This document shows positions 6,353 through 9,220 of a DNA stretch of 9,220 nt, piece after piece. Numbering within the stretch: the first letter of the stretch is position 1; each line of letters starts with the position of its first letter. The position numbers and the translations under genes are program-made. The notes beneath the pieces were generated by a model. That model worked only from the letters and a program-made list of their open reading frames with translations, was not told where the DNA came from and did not search any database. The DNA is taken from contig JAFOXU010000136.1 in assembly GCA_017425725.1 (NCBI GenBank), forward strand, positions 1 through 9,220, written 5' to 3'. The DNA comes from Alphaproteobacteria bacterium (GTDB taxonomy: Bacteria; Pseudomonadota; Alphaproteobacteria; Rs-D84).

Positions 6353-7303
6353 ATGGACAAGAATATACAAGAATTTTTAGAACGTGTCAGTTCTGCAAAA
6401 AATATAGTCATTATGGGACATAAAAACCCAGATGGTGATTCTATATGCAGTGTGTTGGCATTGGCTCATTTAATAGAGTTGAATTATGGTGTGCAACCAT
6501 TGTGTGTTTATGACGGCAATATTTCTGATAGCCTTGATTATATTCCACATCGTGGTCGAATAAAATATTTTGAACGTGTAGATATGACGATGCCAGTTGA
6601 TATGGCAATTGTAATGGACTATGGAAATCCTGCGCATATTGGTGGACCACAGCCATTTGTTGATAATGCAAAATTTGTTGTAGAAATAGACCATCACAAA
6701 AATGACAATACAATTGCACAGTTGTGTTTGAATGATGATACGGCTGCTGCGACGGCTGTTATTGTTTATAATATTATTCGTGCAGGTAATTTAAAGTATG
6801 ATTCGATTGTGTCGGATTTATTAGCACTGGCTATTCTGACGGATACAGGGAATTTTAAGTATTCAAGAAATGGTGATGCATTACGAATAATGGCTGATTT
6901 GGTTGATGGTGGTGTTAATATTCGTAATTTAATTGAATTGATGAATAATAAACAACGCAAGGCTGTATTGCTGGAAGCACGCACAACATCCAATGCGGAA
7001 TTCTTTTATCATGGTCGTTTGGCATTGGCAACTGTTTGTAAGAAAGATTATAAATATCTGGATGGTCGTGGTGAATTGATTTTAAGTTTGTTGGGACAAA
7101 TCAAAGGTGTTGAATTTGTCGTTTTGTTGAAAGAGCAAAAAACAGAACAGATTGGAATCTCTATACGCAGTCGCAGAAAACCAATTAATGAAATTGCAGT
7201 TGCACTGGGTGGTGGCGGACATGAAAAAGCGGCAGGTGCGGTTGTTCGTGATAACCTGGAAAATGTAAAGACACGTGTGTTGGAATTGTTTAAGGGGGAA
7301 TAA
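6353..7303 (+). CDS. nrnA: DHH/DHHA1 phosphoesterase, NrnA-like oligoribonuclease / pAp phosphatase
   Basis: This 316-residue cytoplasmic phosphoesterase is of the type that degrades nanoRNA to mononucleotides and in some members removes the 3'-phosphate of pAp. Motifs by residue: GHKNPDGDS at 22-30 (metal ligands H23, D27, D29), D89 in VMDYGN, DHH at 113-115, D164 in LTDTGNF, and the DHHA1 substrate loop GGGGHEKAAG at 286-295. Length and motif spacing fit NrnA (about 310-320) and not RecJ, which is longer and has an extra OB domain. I chose ATG 6353, ten bases after the recJ stop; the ribosome binding site is poor (A-rich), so coupling to recJ translation is likely. An upstream in-frame ATG at 6287 would overlap recJ and add 22 atypical residues. 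The substrate is inferred from family; a relative acting on cyclic dinucleotides or linear pNpN cannot be excluded. Confidence 0.88.
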   Translation: MDKNIQEFLERVSSAKNIVIMGHKNPDGDSICSVLALAHLIELNYGVQPLCVYDGNISDSLDYIPHRGRIKYFERVDMTMPVDMAIVMDYGNPAHIGGPQPFVDNAKFVVEIDHHKNDNTIAQLCLNDDTAAATAVIVYNIIRAGNLKYDSIVSDLLALAILTDTGNFKYSRNGDALRIMADLVDGGVNIRNLIELMNNKQRKAVLLEARTTSNAEFFYHGRLALATVCKKDYKYLDGRGELILSLLGQIKGVEFVVLLKEQKTEQIGISIRSRRKPINEIAVALGGGGHEKAAGAVVRDNLENVKTRVLELFKGE

Positions 7304-7305
7304 CT

Positions 7306-7923
7306 GTGTTAAAAAATATAATGTTTGCTGTTTTGGTGATTTTTATGTCTGTGTCTGCATATGCAGGTGTTGATTCTAAATTGGTTACCAATGCTGAAAA
7401 ATATTTAAATTCTATTACAGGATTAAATGGAACGTTTGTGCAAACATCAAACGGTCGTCAGGAAAAAGGTGTTTTTTCTATGTTGCGTCCGGGACGTGTC
7501 AGACTTGATTATGACAATATGCCAATTCAATTGATTTCTGATGGTCAAGATTTGTATTTCTTTGATAAGTCTTTGGATCAAATTACAACAGTTCCATTAA
7601 CCAGTACGCCTGCTGGTATTTTGGTCAGAAAGAATATAGATTTGAAAAATGCAGATATCAGTGTCGTTGAAACAAATGATTTTAAAAATACTTTTTCGTT
7701 AAAGTTAAATTTACGTGGGCAAGAAGGTTTAGGATACATGACAGTTGTTTTTGATAAAAGTCCTGTTAAGTTAAATTCTTGGTCTGTGGTTGATGCAACA
7801 GGTGCAACAACGGATGTGAAATTTCAGGGGTTAGAAACAAAAACAAAATTTGCAAAAGATTTCTTTCAGATATCACGACATAAAACAATTAATACCAGTG
7901 GTGGTGATGACTTTTATGATTAA
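7306..7923 (+). CDS. lolA: LolA-like periplasmic outer-membrane lipoprotein carrier
   Basis: LolA shuttles lipoproteins from the LolCDE complex in the inner membrane across the periplasm to the outer membrane. The 205-residue product has a signal peptide (1-20: a Lys near the start, a hydrophobic core, and SAYA before a likely signal peptidase I cut at A20-G21). The mature part shows the LolA pattern: YLNSITGLNGTFVQ (33-46), GVFSMLRPGRVRLDYD (55-70), ISDGQDLYFFD (77-87), and later a VDATGATTDVKFQGL strand pair. Strand-rich composition fits the half-barrel fold. The start is GTG 7306, supported by AGGGGGA (7293-7299) six bases upstream. The gene begins two bases after nrnA and ends two bases before tatB, so it belongs to the same transcription unit. 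LolB homologues are often absent in alphaproteobacteria, so this may be the only soluble carrier. Confidence 0.88.
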   Translation: MLKNIMFAVLVIFMSVSAYAGVDSKLVTNAEKYLNSITGLNGTFVQTSNGRQEKGVFSMLRPGRVRLDYDNMPIQLISDGQDLYFFDKSLDQITTVPLTSTPAGILVRKNIDLKNADISVVETNDFKNTFSLKLNLRGQEGLGYMTVVFDKSPVKLNSWSVVDATGATTDVKFQGLETKTKFAKDFFQISRHKTINTSGGDDFYD

Positions 7924-7925
7924 AA

Positions 7926-8225
7926 ATGTTTGGAATAAGTTGGTCTGAATTTTTTGTTGTTTTGTTGGTTGCGGTGTTGGTTATACCGTCACGCATGTGG
8001 CCAGATGTTGCACGCTTCTTGGCCAAGGTTGTACGTGCTGTACGACAGATTATATGGAAAATAACAGATGCGTCTGAAAATATAAAACAGCAAATCGATT
8101 TAGAAAAGCCAATTGACGATTTGGTGCGGACTGCTACCAATGATATGTTGAATGATTTTTCATCTGTATTACCCAAAAAGAAAAAAGTAAAAAATATCAA
8201 GCCAAAGAAAAAGACATCAAAATGA
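7926..8225 (+). CDS. tatB: TatB-like twin-arginine translocase subunit
   Basis: This 99-residue protein has the TatA/B layout: a very short N-terminus, one membrane helix (about 5-20), an amphipathic helix (about 26-45, rich in Arg/Lys on one face), a polar tail, and a strongly basic end (KKKKVKNIKPKKKTSK). Glutamate E8 in FGISWSEFFVV matches TatB, whereas TatA normally has a different polar residue there. With TatC it forms the receptor for folded proteins carrying twin-arginine signal peptides. The hinge after the membrane helix reads IPSRMWP where most TatB proteins have GP(x)RLP, so the usual hinge glycine is missing. The stop overlaps the tatC start (ATGA), implying coupled synthesis. 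No separate tatA is in the window. TatA remains a lesser alternative. Confidence 0.82.
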   Translation: MFGISWSEFFVVLLVAVLVIPSRMWPDVARFLAKVVRAVRQIIWKITDASENIKQQIDLEKPIDDLVRTATNDMLNDFSSVLPKKKKVKNIKPKKKTSK

Positions 8226-8929
8226 AAAAAATGACAATGATGCAACATTTTTCAGAATTACGCAGGCGTATATTGTGGTGTCTGTTTGGTGGTGCGATTG
8301 CGTTTGTTGCAGGATGGTATATGTCACCATTGTTACAGGTTTTCTTAACAGAACCGTTATTAAAAGTTTGGCCGGATGGCGCCTTGTTGTATACGGGAAT
8401 ATCTGATGGGTTGATGGTGCGTTTGTCACTGTCGGGGTTGTTTGCGTTGTTTGTACTGATGCCAATGGTGTTATGGCATGTGTGGGCATTTGTGCGTCCT
8501 GGGCTGAAACAATCAGAACGCAGATTTATTTTTCCTGTTTTAATAATGTCACCAATATTGTTTGTGTTGGGTGCTGCGTTTGCTTTTTATTTTTTGCTGC
8601 CAATTATATTTAAATTTTTTGTAAATTTAAATAATACAGCAAATGTTCCAAATGTTATGTTGCCTGCAGTTCGTGATTATTTGCGATTCGCAATTGGAAT
8701 GTTAAAGGTTTTTGGTGTCGCATTTCAATTACCATTATTATTGGTTTTGTTAAACAGAATAGGGGTTTTACAAAAATCATTGGTTGTTAAATCAAGACGA
8801 TATGCAATTGTTTTTATTGTGTTGGTTGCTGCTGTTTTGACGCCACCAGATGTTGTGTCTCAAATTTTACTGGCTCTGCCGATGTGGATATTATTTGAAT
8901 CTAGTATTTTATTTATGCGTCGTGACTAA
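8222..8929 (+). CDS. tatC: TatC, twin-arginine translocase core subunit
   Basis: TatC is the polytopic inner-membrane core of the Tat system and recognises the twin-arginine signal. The 235-residue protein begins with HFSELRRRI (9-17), the conserved N-terminal motif, and has six predicted membrane segments. Landmarks are FVRPGLKQSERR (90-101) in the first cytoplasmic loop with the signal-binding glutamate at 99, FGVAFQLP (164-171) and VLTPPD (205-210) followed by SQILLALPMWILFE. The position equal to E. coli Glu170 is Gln169 here, a substitution also found in other TatC lineages. The length is slightly below E. coli TatC (258), mainly at the C-terminus. It overlaps tatB by four bases and is the last gene of the recJ group; another promoter follows at once. 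Confidence 0.97.
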   Translation: MKKMTMMQHFSELRRRILWCLFGGAIAFVAGWYMSPLLQVFLTEPLLKVWPDGALLYTGISDGLMVRLSLSGLFALFVLMPMVLWHVWAFVRPGLKQSERRFIFPVLIMSPILFVLGAAFAFYFLLPIIFKFFVNLNNTANVPNVMLPAVRDYLRFAIGMLKVFGVAFQLPLLLVLLNRIGVLQKSLVVKSRRYAIVFIVLVAAVLTPPDVVSQILLALPMWILFESSILFMRRD

Positions 8930-8934
8930 ATTTA

Positions 8935-8943
8935 TGATATAAT
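8935..8943 (+). promoter_or_regulatory. Extended -10 promoter after tatC
   Basis: TGATATAAT (8935-8943) is a perfect extended -10 element (TGn plus TATAAT) lying 6 bases after the tatC stop. No convincing -35 box is present at 16-18 bases, as is usual for extended -10 promoters. The predicted transcription start falls at about 8950, the G of the GTG that begins the next gene. Confidence 0.5.
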
Positions 8944-8949
8944 TAGTCT

Positions 8950-9220
8950 GTGAAAAAAATCATTTTGATTTTGTCAGGTGTTTTATTAACGCAAAATGCG
9001 TGTGATTTGCAACCCCGTGTTTTGTCATTTCCAGATACGGTTGGTGAATTTATTTCTGCACGCTATCCTGCGTTGTTGGCGGATCCAAATACAGATCCAG
9101 AAATTTATAATTCTGCGGCAACGGATTACGGCGTATACGCATCACCGAATTTGTATGGCGCCGAATCGGATGATGATTATGTTGTCTATGCCAGTGTTGA
9201 TGACTATATTGTTCCGCCAC
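8950..9220 (+). CDS. Unrecognised exported acidic protein with DYxVYAS repeats (partial at the right edge)
   Basis: The frame opens at GTG 8950 and stays open for 90 codons to the window edge. I do not recognise the family. The N-terminus looks like an export signal: MKK followed by a hydrophobic run (IILILSGVLL, residues 4-13) and then TQNAC. C18 could be a lipidated cysteine, but the preceding QNA is a poor lipobox, so cleavage by signal peptidase I or a simple membrane anchor is also possible. After about residue 45 the sequence is rich in Asp, Tyr, Pro and Asn, with related segments DYGVYAS (59-65), DYVVYAS (76-82) and DYIVPP (85-90). This suggests a low-complexity or repeated surface region. 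No Shine-Dalgarno sequence precedes the GTG, and the promoter -10 box ends only six bases before it, so the message may be leaderless. The start codon is therefore less certain than the frame. Confidence 0.6.
   Translation, partial: MKKIILILSGVLLTQNACDLQPRVLSFPDTVGEFISARYPALLADPNTDPEIYNSAATDYGVYASPNLYGAESDDDYVVYASVDDYIVPP

Noticed and set aside
6353..7303. A second RecJ or a pseudogene copy of recJ
   Set aside because: Length, the NPDGDS motif, the GGGGHEKAAG loop and the absence of an OB domain match NrnA-type proteins.
1..9220. CRISPR arrays, tRNA/rRNA genes, insertion sequences, phage genes or rho-independent terminators
   Set aside because: I saw no repeat-spacer pattern, no transposase or integrase motifs, no cloverleaf-like sequence, and no GC-rich hairpin followed by a T-run in the short intergenic gaps.

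Overview
This window looks like a stretch of an AT-rich, tightly packed chromosome from an alphaproteobacterium, probably one with a reduced genome (host- or gut-associated lineages such as Rickettsiales, Holosporales or RF32-type bacteria are plausible). The lineage call is inference. It rests on gene content (a DksA-like protein of the cysteine-poor alphaproteobacterial type, SufS/SufT/SufE, an ftsL-ftsI pair, lolA, tatBC), on the low GC, and on very short intergenic gaps with many stop/start overlaps (TAATG, ATGA). No phage, IS element, CRISPR array, tRNA or rRNA was seen. No gene-free stretch exceeds about 80 bases.

Layout. Positions 1-744 are on the minus strand: a thioredoxin whose stop overlaps the start of a dksA-like regulator running off the left edge. 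A short divergent promoter region (745-818) separates this from the plus strand, which carries everything else. The first plus-strand group is sufS-sufT-sufE (819-2582), for sulfur mobilisation and Fe-S cluster assembly. Next is ftsL-ftsI (2620-4550), the membrane anchor and transpeptidase of the division septum, here separated from mraW and murE, which normally flank them. A good sigma70-type promoter overlaps the end of ftsI and reads into recJ-nrnA-lolA-tatB-tatC (4594-8929), which mixes DNA repair, nanoRNA turnover, lipoprotein trafficking and twin-arginine export. An extended -10 promoter then precedes a partial, unrecognised exported protein with Asp/Tyr-rich repeats (8950 to the right edge).

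The most notable point is recJ. Its reading frame is complete for a normal-length enzyme except for one in-frame TAA at 6001-6003, placed between the catalytic DHH/DHHA1 core and the C-terminal OB-fold domain. An in-frame ATG 22 bases later has a good Shine-Dalgarno match. The gene may therefore be a recent pseudogene, a sequencing or assembly error, a readthrough case, or a genuine two-subunit RecJ. Other points worth checking are a DksA-like protein lacking all four zinc-ligand cysteines, a KTA instead of KTG motif in FtsI, a TatB-like protein without the Gly-Pro hinge, and a possibly leaderless GTG-start gene at the right edge. No clearly new multi-gene system is visible; most genes are housekeeping.
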